A DNA stretch of 5,997 nt from Buchnera aphidicola (Cinara kochiana kochiana) (GTDB taxonomy: Bacteria > Pseudomonadota > Gammaproteobacteria > Enterobacterales > Enterobacteriaceae), in assembly GCF_900698905.1 (NCBI RefSeq), contig NZ_LR217708.1, forward strand, positions 1 to 5,997. Direction: 5' to 3'. Numbering within the stretch: the stretch's first letter is position 1; each line of letters begins with the position of its first letter. Below are positions 1-5,997 of this stretch, piece by piece. Both the position numbers and the translations under genes were made by a program. The notes under the pieces are model-generated. The model ran no database searches, was not told where the DNA came from, and was given only the letters and a program-made list of their open reading frames with translations.

Positions 1-23
1 AAAAATTCAGGATTTATAGTAAT

Positions 24-39
24 AAAAAAAATTTTTTTT
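24..39. repeat. A8T8 perfect palindrome, A-tract block
   Basis: Eight A followed by eight T form a perfect 16-bp palindrome, followed directly by six more A (40-45). Such tracts are commonly curved and easily melted, which would suit an origin or upstream promoter region. In DNA this AT-rich the palindrome could also have arisen by chance. Confidence 0.45.
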
Positions 40-82
40 AAAAAATAAATGCAAAATAACTTTTAAAAAAATAAAAAAAAAA

Positions 83-111
83 AAGACAATATATATTTTA
101 TATAGTATATT
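83..111 (+). promoter_or_regulatory. Putative sigma70 promoter for leuBCD
   Basis: A -35-like AAGACA (83-88; 4 of 6 matches to TTGACA) is separated by 17 bp from a -10-like TATATT (106-111; 5 of 6 matches to TATAAT). The start of transcription would fall around 118, about 30 nt before the leuB ATG. The optimal spacing supports the call, but the background is so AT-rich that -10-like hexamers are frequent. TATAGT at 101-106 is another -10 candidate but would be too close to this -35 box. Confidence 0.35.
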
Positions 112-140
112 AATTAATAAGCCGTTTGAAAAAATATAAA

Positions 141-144
141 AAGG
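141..144 (+). promoter_or_regulatory. leuB ribosome-binding site
   Basis: AAGG lies 6 nt before the ATG at 151. It is one of the few purine-rich G-containing stretches in the leader and supports the chosen leuB start. Confidence 0.65.
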
Positions 145-150
145 TTAAAA

Positions 151-1278
151 ATGAAAAAAATATTTAATATAGCAGTTTTACCAGGTGATGGGATTGGTCC
201 TGAAGTTATGTTAGAAACGTATAAAATTTTAAATGTTATTAATAATAAATTCGGTTATAAAATTCATACTCATGAATTTGATATTGGTGGAATAGCTTTT
301 GATAAATTTGGTACACCTCTGCCTAAAAAAACATTAGATGGGTGTATAAAATCGGATGCAATTTTATTTGGATCTGTTGGAGGAAAAAAATGGACATGTC
401 TGTCTCGAGATAAACAACCTGAAAGAGGCGCTTTATTACCGCTTAGACGATTTTTTAATTTATTTATTAATATTAGGCCCATTAAGTTAAATAATGATTT
501 AAAACAGCTATCTCCACTACGAGAGGGTATAATAAAAGATGGATTTGACATTTTATGTATTCGTGAATTAATAGGCGGTATATATTTTGGTTTGCCGAAA
601 GGAAGAAATACATTCAATAAAAAAAATATTTCTGCTTTTGATACAGAAATTTATTCTACTAAAGAAATTGAAAGAATTGCAAAAATTGCTTTTCAATTAT
701 CATTAAAAAGAAAAAAACAAGTTTGCTCTATAGATAAAGCAAACGTATTAGAAAGTTCTTCTCTTTGGAGAGAAGTAGTAACAAATGTTTCTAAAAATTT
801 TCCAGATGTTAAATTACAACATTTATATGTAGATAATGCTGCTATGCAATTAATCAAAAATCCTAATCAATTTGATGTAATCTTATGTTCAAATTTATTC
901 GGAGACATTTTATCAGATGAATGCGCAATGTTAACAGGATCTATTGGAATGCTACCCTCAGCCAGCTTAAATAAAAATTTTTTTGGACTATTTGAACCAG
1001 CTGGAGGATCAGCTCCTGATTTAAAAGGTAAAAATTTAGCTAATCCAATTGCTCAAATTCTATCTTTGGCATTATTGTTTGAATATTCTTTAAATTTAAA
1101 ACATATTTCGCAATATATTGAATTAGCTGTAATAAAAACTTTAAAAAAAGGATATCGAACTTTAGATATTTCTGATGGTAAAAATTATATTAGTACCAAT
1201 CAAATGGGCACTAAAATTGCTAAAAAATTATCTGAGATAATAACTAATGAAAACTACATTATATCAAAAAATATTTAA
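151..1278 (+). CDS. leuB: 3-isopropylmalate dehydrogenase LeuB
   Basis: LeuB is the cytosolic, NAD+- and divalent-metal-dependent enzyme that oxidises and decarboxylates 3-isopropylmalate to 2-ketoisocaproate. The 375-residue product matches the isocitrate/isopropylmalate dehydrogenase family from end to end. The N-terminal [12 protein letters not shown] segment (residues 8-19) supports the start. Expected active-site residues are present: R99, R109, R138 and Y145, K196, D228, and D252/D256 in the signature [10 protein letters not shown]. The [10 protein letters not shown] cofactor-side motif is at 281-290. The E. coli enzyme has about 363 residues; the extra length is a C-terminal tail (about residues 363-375) whose last part is encoded inside the start of leuC. 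All key residues are intact, so the gene should be functional. The family assignment is firm, and the Buchnera origin is inferred from context. Confidence 0.97.
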   Translation: MKKIFNIAVLPGDGIGPEVMLETYKILNVINNKFGYKIHTHEFDIGGIAFDKFGTPLPKKTLDGCIKSDAILFGSVGGKKWTCLSRDKQPERGALLPLRRFFNLFINIRPIKLNNDLKQLSPLREGIIKDGFDILCIRELIGGIYFGLPKGRNTFNKKNISAFDTEIYSTKEIERIAKIAFQLSLKRKKQVCSIDKANVLESSSLWREVVTNVSKNFPDVKLQHLYVDNAAMQLIKNPNQFDVILCSNLFGDILSDECAMLTGSIGMLPSASLNKNFFGLFEPAGGSAPDLKGKNLANPIAQILSLALLFEYSLNLKHISQYIELAVIKTLKKGYRTLDISDGKNYISTNQMGTKIAKKLSEIITNENYIISKNI

Positions 1279-2650
1279 TTCACATTTAATATATAACAAG
1301 AAAAACATTACACCAATTATTTATATTGATTTACATTTAATACATGAAGTAACATCTCCTCAAGCATTTGCGGGATTAATAAAAAAAAATAGAAATGTAC
1401 GAAGACCAACGCAAACATTTGCAACTATGGACCATAATGTACCTACTGTGTCTAGGAACATTAATAATTCTTCTAAAATGGCAAAAATACAAATGAATAC
1501 TTTGTTAAAAAATTGTCAAAATTTTAATATTTCTTGTTATAATTTAACAAATATAAATCAAGGTATTGTACATATAGTAGGTCCCGAACAAGGAATGACT
1601 TTGCCGGGAATGACAATTGTTTGCGGAGATTCACATACATCAACTCATGGAGCTTTTGGCGCACTAGCATTTGGAATAGGTACTTCAGAAGTAGAACATG
1701 TATTAGCTACACAAACTTTACCACAGAATTATATGAAAAATATGCGAATACATATATATGGAAATCAAAAAAATAATATTTATTCTAAAGATATTATTCT
1801 AAATATTATTCATAAGATTGGTACTTCTGGAGGTACCGGATATGTTGTAGAGTTTACTGGTCCAGTTATACAAAATATGAGTATGGAAAGTCGAATGACT
1901 ATCTGTAATATGGCAATTGAATTAGGAGCAAAATCTGGTATTATACAACCCGATAATGTTACTTATCAATATTTAAAAAATAAAAATTTTGTTCCTAAAA
2001 ACCGTTCATGGAATGAATATAAAAAATTATGGAATATATTAAAATCTGGACCCAAAGCTATTTTTGAAAAAAATATATTTATTGATATATCTAATTTATC
2101 TCCACAAATCACATGGGGAACAAATCCATCTCAAGTAATTTCTATCAATAGCAAAATTCCAAAATTAAAAACTTTTAAAGATAAAAATTTACTAGAAAAC
2201 GCAAAAAGATCACTAGATTATATGGGTTTAAAAGACGGTACCAGCTTGATTAATATCCCAGTTGATAAAGTTTTTATTGGATCATGTACAAACTCTCGAA
2301 TTGAAGATTTACGAGTGGTCGCTTCAGTTGTTAAAAATAAAGTCATTGCTAACAATATAGAAGCTATCATTGTTCCTGGATCCGGTTTAGTTAAAAGACA
2401 AGCTGAAAAAGAAGGTTTGGATAAAATTTTTAAAAAATCTGGTTTTCAATGGAGACACGCTGGTTGCTCCATGTGTTTGGGTATGAATGAAGATCAGTTA
2501 AAACCTCAAGAAAGATGCGCATCTACCAGTAATAGAAATTTTGAAGGAAGACAAGGACCCGGAGGTCGAACTCATCTTATGAGTCCTTGGTTAGCAGCAC
2601 AAACCGCTTTATACGGAAAATTCATTAATATTGAAAACTTTTATTCATAA
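1247..2650 (+). CDS. leuC: 3-isopropylmalate dehydratase large subunit LeuC
   Basis: LeuC is the large, iron-sulfur-containing subunit of isopropylmalate isomerase. With LeuD it converts 2-isopropylmalate to 3-isopropylmalate through dehydration and rehydration. It belongs to the aconitase superfamily. The 467 residues align with E. coli LeuC over the full length. The three [4Fe-4S] ligands are present as C347 ([11 protein letters not shown]) and C407/C410 (GCSMC). Other family blocks are ATMDHNVP (59-66), [31 protein letters not shown] (126-156, key residues D128, S129, H130) and [21 protein letters not shown] (424-444). The start was chosen because residues 1-10 align with the enteric N-terminus. 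It places the first 32 nt inside leuB, so translation is probably coupled to leuB; only a weak GAG lies upstream. A run of nine A at 1381-1389 is a possible slippage site, but the frame is intact. Confidence 0.97.
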   Translation: MKTTLYQKIFNSHLIYNKKNITPIIYIDLHLIHEVTSPQAFAGLIKKNRNVRRPTQTFATMDHNVPTVSRNINNSSKMAKIQMNTLLKNCQNFNISCYNLTNINQGIVHIVGPEQGMTLPGMTIVCGDSHTSTHGAFGALAFGIGTSEVEHVLATQTLPQNYMKNMRIHIYGNQKNNIYSKDIILNIIHKIGTSGGTGYVVEFTGPVIQNMSMESRMTICNMAIELGAKSGIIQPDNVTYQYLKNKNFVPKNRSWNEYKKLWNILKSGPKAIFEKNIFIDISNLSPQITWGTNPSQVISINSKIPKLKTFKDKNLLENAKRSLDYMGLKDGTSLINIPVDKVFIGSCTNSRIEDLRVVASVVKNKVIANNIEAIIVPGSGLVKRQAEKEGLDKIFKKSGFQWRHAGCSMCLGMNEDQLKPQERCASTSNRNFEGRQGPGGRTHLMSPWLAAQTALYGKFINIENFYS

Positions 2651-2674
2651 ACTTTATGAGATAATTTTAAAATA

Positions 2675-3280
2675 ATGCAAAAATTTATAAAACACATTGG
2701 AGTTATAGTTGCTTTAGACATATCAAATATTGATACAGATATAATTATTCCAAAACAATTTTTACAAAAAATTGATAGAGTTGGATTTGGCAAAAAATTA
2801 TTTTACAATTGGAGATTTTTAGATTCTTCAGGAAAAAAAGAAAATCCTAATTTTATTTTAAATAAAGATATTTATCGTAATGCTAGTATTTTATTAACAC
2901 GCAATAATTTTGGATGCGGTTCTTCTAGAGAACATGCTGTGTGGGCTTTAATGGATTACGGTTTTAAAGTAATTATTGCTCATAGTTTTTCCGATATTTT
3001 TGTAAATAATTGCTTAAATAATCGTTTATTATTAATCTCTCTTCCTAAAAAATTAATAGATAAATTATTTTTTATATTAAAAATGAAATCCAAAATTATT
3101 TGCATGATTGATTTACTAAAAGAAATAATTATGGTGCATAACCATTCTATACAATTCAAAATTGATCCTATTAAAAAACAATCTATTATGTATGGATTTG
3201 ATAATATCGATTATACTTTAAAACATGAAGAAAAAATAAATTTATATGAAAAAAATCATTCTATATATAATTTTTATTAA
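2675..3280 (+). CDS. leuD: 3-isopropylmalate dehydratase small subunit LeuD
   Basis: LeuD is the small, swivelling-domain subunit of isopropylmalate isomerase. It forms a heterodimer with LeuC and supplies substrate-recognition residues. The product has 201 residues, the same as E. coli LeuD, and aligns from its first residues (MQKFIKHIG). Visible motifs are DTDIIIPKQFLQ (20-31) and the substrate-binding loop NFGCGSSREHA (78-88), followed by the WALMDYGFKVIIA segment (90-102). The C-terminal half, especially residues 120-160 and the last 15, has diverged more and become lysine-, isoleucine- and asparagine-rich, as expected under AT mutational bias. The gene begins 24 nt after leuC. A GAG at 2658-2660 is a distant, weak ribosome-binding site, so co-transcription and coupling with leuC are likely. 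Confidence 0.97.
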   Translation: MQKFIKHIGVIVALDISNIDTDIIIPKQFLQKIDRVGFGKKLFYNWRFLDSSGKKENPNFILNKDIYRNASILLTRNNFGCGSSREHAVWALMDYGFKVIIAHSFSDIFVNNCLNNRLLLISLPKKLIDKLFFILKMKSKIICMIDLLKEIIMVHNHSIQFKIDPIKKQSIMYGFDNIDYTLKHEEKINLYEKNHSIYNFY

Positions 3281-3320
3281 GATGATATTTTTAAATTTTA
3301 CTTATTAACAATATTCTTCA

Positions 3321-3355
3321 TTCAGAAAATTTTTTATTTTTAAAAATTTTCTGAA
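3321..3355. repeat. Perfect 14-bp inverted repeat between leuD and leuA
   Basis: The arm TTCAGAAAATTTTT (3321-3334) is exactly complementary to AAAAATTTTCTGAA (3342-3355) across a 7-nt loop. It is the clearest secondary structure in the window and contains the conserved-looking core TTCAG/CTGAA. As RNA it could end or attenuate leuBCD transcripts, or mark a processing or mRNA-stability boundary before leuA. A canonical U-run does not directly follow the right arm, so a standard Rho-independent terminator is not demonstrated. Confidence 0.7.
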
Positions 3356-3393
3356 AATTAATAAATTTAGAACTTTATTCTACAAATTATATC

Positions 3394-3399
3394 AAAAGG
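3394..3399 (+). promoter_or_regulatory. leuA ribosome-binding site
   Basis: AAAAGG, followed by 6 nt and then the ATG at 3406, is well placed. With AAGG before leuB it is among the best ribosome-binding sites in the window, while leuC and leuD have only weak ones. This fits leuA being translated independently of leuD. Confidence 0.65.
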
Positions 3400-3405
3400 T
3401 TTACT

Positions 3406-4950
3406 ATGAAAGAAAAAATAATAATTTTTGATACAACGTTACGTGATGGTGAACAAGCTTTACCAGCTAGTTTAAATTCAAATGAAAAAATACAAATTGC
3501 ATTAGCTCTAGAACGTATGGGAGTAGATATTATAGAAGCAGGTTTTCCTATTTCTTCACCGGGAGAATTTAAATCAATAAAATCTATTTCTAAAATAATT
3601 AAAACAAGTAAGATATGTAGTTTAGCTCGATGCTTGCCGAAAGATATTGATGTCGCTGCCCAAGCTATGGAACATGCCCAAGAAAATAGAATACATCTTT
3701 TTTTAGGAACTTCTAATTTACATGTAGCTTCTAAATTAAAAAAAAGCTTTAATGAAATAATAAACATGGCTGTTTCATCTGTTACTAGAGCTCGTAATTA
3801 CACTAATGATATTGAATTTTCATGTGAAGATGCAGGAAGAACTTCATTAAAAAATTTGTACACAATTATTGAAGCTGTTATTGATGCTGGAGCTACTACA
3901 ATTAATATCCCTGATACTGTAGGGTATACTACCCCTACTCAATTTAAAAAAATTATTCAATCTATTTTTCGTTATGTTAAAAATATAGATAAGGCTATAG
4001 TTTCCGTACACTGCCATAATGATTTAGGAATGGCTGTAGGTAACTCTATTAGCGCAATTGAGGCAGGTGCAAGGCAAATTGAAGGGACTATGAATGGTTT
4101 AGGTGAAAGAGCCGGAAATACAGCTTTAGAAGAAGTAATAATGGCCTTATATGTACATCACGATGTACTAAACAAATATACTAATATAAATTATAAAGAA
4201 ATCTATAAAACTAGTAAAATAGTTAGTCAATTTTGTAATATGCCAATTTCAATAAACAAAGCTATTGTAGGAAAAAACGCATTTTCACATTCCTCTGGAA
4301 TTCATCAAGATGGTGTCTTAAAAAATAGAGAAAACTATGAAATAATTGATCCTATTTCCATTGGGTTAAATAATTGTAAATTAAATTTAACTTCTCGATC
4401 TGGTAGAGCAGCTGTGGAACATCGCATGAAAGAAATGGGTTATCATAAAAGTGATTATAATTTAAATGAATTATATGTTGATTTTTTAAAACTAGCAGAT
4501 AAAAAGGGACAAATTTTTGATTATGATTTAGAAGCTTTAGCTTTTTTTAAAAAACAACGAAATATCGAAGAATATTTTAAATTAGAATATTTTGATGTGC
4601 ATACTAAATTATCGGGATTATCAGTAGCATCTATTATTTTAATGTGTGGTTCTCAAACAAATATTCAAAAAGCATCAACAAGCAATGGTCCTGTAGATGC
4701 TATTTATCAAGCTTTAAATAAAGCAACTTTATATCCTATTATTTTAAAAAAATTTAATTTAGTAGCTAATGGAGAAGGTAAAGATGCTTTAGGAAAAGTA
4801 GACATTGTTGTACAGTATAAACTACGAAATTTTCATGGTGTAGGTTTAGCTACTGATATTATTGAGGCATCAGCGCAAGCAATGGTAAACGTATTGAATT
4901 ATATTTGGAAATCTACTGAAGTAAATAAAAGAATTAGAAAAATTAAATAA
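3406..4950 (+). CDS. leuA: 2-isopropylmalate synthase LeuA
   Basis: LeuA catalyses the committed step of leucine synthesis, condensing acetyl-CoA with 2-ketoisovalerate to give 2-isopropylmalate. The 514-residue product aligns with E. coli LeuA (523 residues) from [13 protein letters not shown] (residues 6-18) onward and lacks only a short C-terminal tail. In the TIM-barrel domain the metal ligands are visible as D14, H202 and H204 (VHCHND) and N238 (GERAGN). The linker motif HSSGIHQDG is at 295-303, followed by [14 protein letters not shown] (327-340). The C-terminal leucine-sensing domain (about 391-505) is retained, with NGPVDA (427-432), [12 protein letters not shown] (455-466) and [13 protein letters not shown] (477-489). 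Feedback inhibition by leucine is therefore possible but not shown. The gene stands after leuD behind a hairpin-containing gap, unlike the usual leuABCD order. A run of eight A (3738-3745) is in frame. Confidence 0.97.
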   Translation: MKEKIIIFDTTLRDGEQALPASLNSNEKIQIALALERMGVDIIEAGFPISSPGEFKSIKSISKIIKTSKICSLARCLPKDIDVAAQAMEHAQENRIHLFLGTSNLHVASKLKKSFNEIINMAVSSVTRARNYTNDIEFSCEDAGRTSLKNLYTIIEAVIDAGATTINIPDTVGYTTPTQFKKIIQSIFRYVKNIDKAIVSVHCHNDLGMAVGNSISAIEAGARQIEGTMNGLGERAGNTALEEVIMALYVHHDVLNKYTNINYKEIYKTSKIVSQFCNMPISINKAIVGKNAFSHSSGIHQDGVLKNRENYEIIDPISIGLNNCKLNLTSRSGRAAVEHRMKEMGYHKSDYNLNELYVDFLKLADKKGQIFDYDLEALAFFKKQRNIEEYFKLEYFDVHTKLSGLSVASIILMCGSQTNIQKASTSNGPVDAIYQALNKATLYPIILKKFNLVANGEGKDALGKVDIVVQYKLRNFHGVGLATDIIEASAQAMVNVLNYIWKSTEVNKRIRKIK

Positions 4951-5003
4951 ATAAATTATAAAAAATTATTTATACTATAAATAGTAGTATTTTATTTATT
5001 TAA
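4943..5003. repeat. Nested imperfect inverted repeat at the leuA end, before repA
   Basis: The outer arms TTAAATAAATAAA (4943-4955) and TTTATTTATTTAA (4991-5003) are exact 13-bp complements. The leuA stop codon lies in the left arm. Between them an inner pair, ATACTA (4972-4977) and TAGTAT (4985-4990), could form a second stem. The structure may end leuA transcription or control repA expression. The outer arms are pure A/T, so the structure is weak and part of the match may be chance; the inner pair with C and G is more specific. Confidence 0.5.
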
Positions 5004-5050
5004 AAATTTATTAAAAAATTTTTTATAAAAATTTAAATGATAGGTTATTT
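4951..5050. other. leuA-repA intergenic region
   Basis: This 100-bp non-coding stretch carries the inverted repeats described at 4943-5003, a second palindrome (A6T6 at 5013-5024) and the repA ribosome-binding site. TATACT (4971-4976) and TATAAA (4976-4981) resemble -10 boxes, but no convincing -35 partner is visible. No leader peptide gene of the IncFII tap/repA6 kind is seen. The space is also small for the full IncFII copy-control antisense RNA arrangement. Confidence 0.5.
5042..5044 (+). promoter_or_regulatory. repA ribosome-binding site
   Basis: AGG lies 6 nt before the ATG at 5051. It is weak but correctly spaced, and supports the start used for repA. Confidence 0.5.
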
Positions 5051-5896
5051 ATGTTAGAAAAAAAATATGTATATAATCCATATCCACAATTTATTCAACC
5101 AGACAATTATAAAAAACGTCCAGCATTTATTAAATATGCAATGAAATATGCAGCTAAAATGGATGTTGCTCAAAACGAAGTTTATTTATCTATTCGCAAA
5201 TTTACAAATCCGATTACAGGATATATTTTACCACGTAAAAGGCGATTAAATGAACATCGTGCACGAGCTTTGCGAGCTATGATACAAGCTATGTTATATC
5301 ACTTTAACATAGCCACTACCTTAGTGATGGCCTCTGTTGAAAAATTATCTGATGTATGTGGTTTATCAACATATTCTAGCGTAGGTAATAAATCTATTAC
5401 AAGAGCTTCTCGATTAATTACAGATTTTATGGAACCAATTGGTTTAATTAGTTGTCAAAAAATATGGGATAAAGTTTTAGGAATGTATATTCCTAAAATT
5501 ATATGTTTAAAACCACTATTTTTTATGATGTTTAATATTTCTCAATTCAGATTAAAACAAATCAGAGTAGCACAATTAAAATGGATTAATAAGTATTTAA
5601 AAAAACAAGGAAAATCCAAAATAACATTTTTTGAAGCTGAACAACAAGCAAAAGAAAATCATATTCAGCGTGCTTTAAATTACAGGCAACATAAACATTT
5701 CATTAGTGAAAATCAAAGTAAAGCTACTCAAATAATTCAATTAGAAGAAAAATATGTCCGTTCATATATTTTAAAGAAATTAGTACAAAAATATTCTATT
5801 GAAGAATTATGTGATATTGGATTAATTAATTTAAAAAGAAAAGTAAATTTTGAGTATTTAAAATTAAAAAAATTAGCAGAATACTCTATCCCCTAA
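5051..5896 (+). CDS. repA1: IncFII-family plasmid replication initiator RepA1
   Basis: This is a replication initiator that should bind the plasmid origin and begin replication. The 281-residue product belongs to the IncFII RepA family, whose members have about 285 residues. The diagnostic block is NKSITRASRLITDFMEPIGL (113-132), then WDKVLGMYIPKIICLKPLFF (139-158), corresponding to the SITRATRALTFLSELGLI and YDPLIGCYIP segments of IncFII RepA. A basic segment around 47-76, with ITGYILPRKRRLNEHRARAL at 55-74, resembles RepA1 of known Buchnera leucine plasmids. The C-terminal half (165-275) is rich in lysine and glutamine and probably helical. The gene is intact and follows leuA by 100 bp on the same strand. 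The length and N-terminal half favour repA1 over the second copy, repA2, seen in some Buchnera plasmids; no second rep gene is present here. The origin is expected downstream. Confidence 0.93.
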   Translation: MLEKKYVYNPYPQFIQPDNYKKRPAFIKYAMKYAAKMDVAQNEVYLSIRKFTNPITGYILPRKRRLNEHRARALRAMIQAMLYHFNIATTLVMASVEKLSDVCGLSTYSSVGNKSITRASRLITDFMEPIGLISCQKIWDKVLGMYIPKIICLKPLFFMMFNISQFRLKQIRVAQLKWINKYLKKQGKSKITFFEAEQQAKENHIQRALNYRQHKHFISENQSKATQIIQLEEKYVRSYILKKLVQKYSIEELCDIGLINLKRKVNFEYLKLKKLAEYSIP

Positions 5897-5997
5897 AACA
5901 ATTCAATAGATTTCATTAAATATAGTAAAATAATTTTTTAATAAATATAAATTAAATAAAAAAATTTTAAAAGTAAATTTCGCTTAAAATCATTTTT
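5897..5997. other. Non-coding region downstream of repA, candidate origin
   Basis: This stretch of 101 A/T-rich bases has no gene. Complementary 8-mers AATTTTTT (5932-5939) and AAAAAATT (5959-5966) could form a weak repA terminator. A slightly less AT-pure segment (AAATTTCGCTTAAAATC) lies at 5975-5991. In IncFII-type replicons the origin is downstream of repA, which makes this region, together with bases 1-150 if circular, the best origin candidate. No TTATCCACA-like DnaA box was found by eye, so the assignment rests on position alone. Confidence 0.4.

Larger units (their letters stand above)
1..150. other. AT-rich non-coding region upstream of leuB
   Basis: Almost pure A/T with no supportable gene. 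It holds long A-tracts (A8 at 24-31, A6 at 40-45, A7 at 65-71, A12 at 73-84), a putative promoter and the leuB ribosome-binding site. The only small G/C-containing island is around 121-129. The one short ATG frame (49-66) encodes five residues with no leucine, so there is no sign of a leucine attenuator leader peptide. If the plasmid is circular, this region continues from the sequence after repA. Origins of IncFII-type replicons lie downstream of repA, so part of the origin may be here; that is inference only. Confidence 0.6.
3281..3405. other. leuD-leuA intergenic region
   Basis: This 125-bp A/T-rich gap contains no gene. It holds a perfect inverted repeat (3321-3355) and the leuA ribosome-binding site. 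A -35-like CTGAAA (3351-3356) with TTTATT 17 bp downstream (3374-3379) could be a leuA promoter, but it is too weak to call in this base composition. The size of the gap compared with leuB-leuC and leuC-leuD suggests that leuA is expressed at least partly on its own. Confidence 0.5.

Noticed and set aside
49..66. Short ATG frame that might be a leucine leader peptide
   Set aside because: It encodes only five residues with no leucine codon and has no following attenuator-like stem, so it is not a leu leader.
270..617. Open frame of 115 codons on the minus strand
   Set aside because: It lies wholly inside leuB, whose conserved active-site residues fully explain the sequence. The reverse translation resembles no family I recognise, so it is a shadow frame.
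3387..3767. Open frame of 126 codons on the minus strand
   Set aside because: It is opposite the conserved N-terminal part of leuA and its ribosome-binding site. It has no recognisable motif and is best explained as an antisense shadow.
5013..5024. A6T6 palindrome upstream of repA
   Set aside because: It is a simple A/T homopolymer palindrome in an A/T-saturated gap and cannot be separated from chance, so it is mentioned only as part of the intergenic region.
5051..5896. Possibility that the rep gene is repA2 instead of repA1
   Set aside because: The length of 281 residues and the full-length match to IncFII RepA and to Buchnera RepA1-like segments favour repA1. It is also the only rep gene in the window.
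1..5997. Insertion sequences, CRISPR arrays, tRNA or rRNA genes, toxin-antitoxin or defence genes
   Set aside because: No transposase, spaced direct repeats, cloverleaf sequences or extra coding frames are visible. The gaps between the five genes are at most about 150 bp within the window.

Overview
The window is a very AT-rich, gene-dense stretch with five intact genes, all on the + strand: leuB, leuC, leuD, leuA and a repA1-type plasmid replication gene. Close protein matches to gamma-proteobacterial Leu enzymes, A/T-biased codon use, almost pure A/T intergenic DNA and an IncFII-like RepA beside leucine genes together point to the leucine plasmid (pLeu) of Buchnera aphidicola, the obligate endosymbiont of aphids. 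The start and end of the window are both non-coding. A minimal five-gene pLeu of about 6 kb is known from Buchnera of Lachninae (Cinara-type) aphids, so the window is plausibly one whole circular plasmid cut between repA and leuB. No sequence overlap at the ends proves this.

Layout. Bases 1-150 are non-coding, with A-tracts, an A8T8 palindrome and a plausible leuB promoter. leuB (151-1278) overlaps leuC (1247-2650) by 32 nt, and leuD (2675-3280) follows after 24 nt, so leuBCD looks like one transcription unit. A 125-bp gap with a perfect 14-bp inverted repeat separates leuD from leuA (3406-4950), which has its own good ribosome-binding site. A 100-bp gap filled with nested inverted repeats leads to repA (5051-5896). 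The last 101 bases are non-coding; if the molecule is circular they join bases 1-150 to make one region of about 250 bp, the best candidate for the origin.

How the genes work together. LeuA condenses 2-ketoisovalerate with acetyl-CoA, LeuC/LeuD isomerise the 2-isopropylmalate, and LeuB oxidises and decarboxylates it to 2-ketoisocaproate, the direct precursor of leucine. In the aphid symbiosis the final transamination is usually assigned to the host. RepA maintains the plasmid. The yqhA-like ORF1, repA2, ibp and trpEG genes known from other Buchnera plasmids are absent.

The most notable point is gene order. leuA lies after leuD instead of before leuB, and on a circle the replicon sits between leuA and leuB. 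No previously undescribed system was seen; the points of interest are plasmid architecture, regulation and AT-driven decay features.
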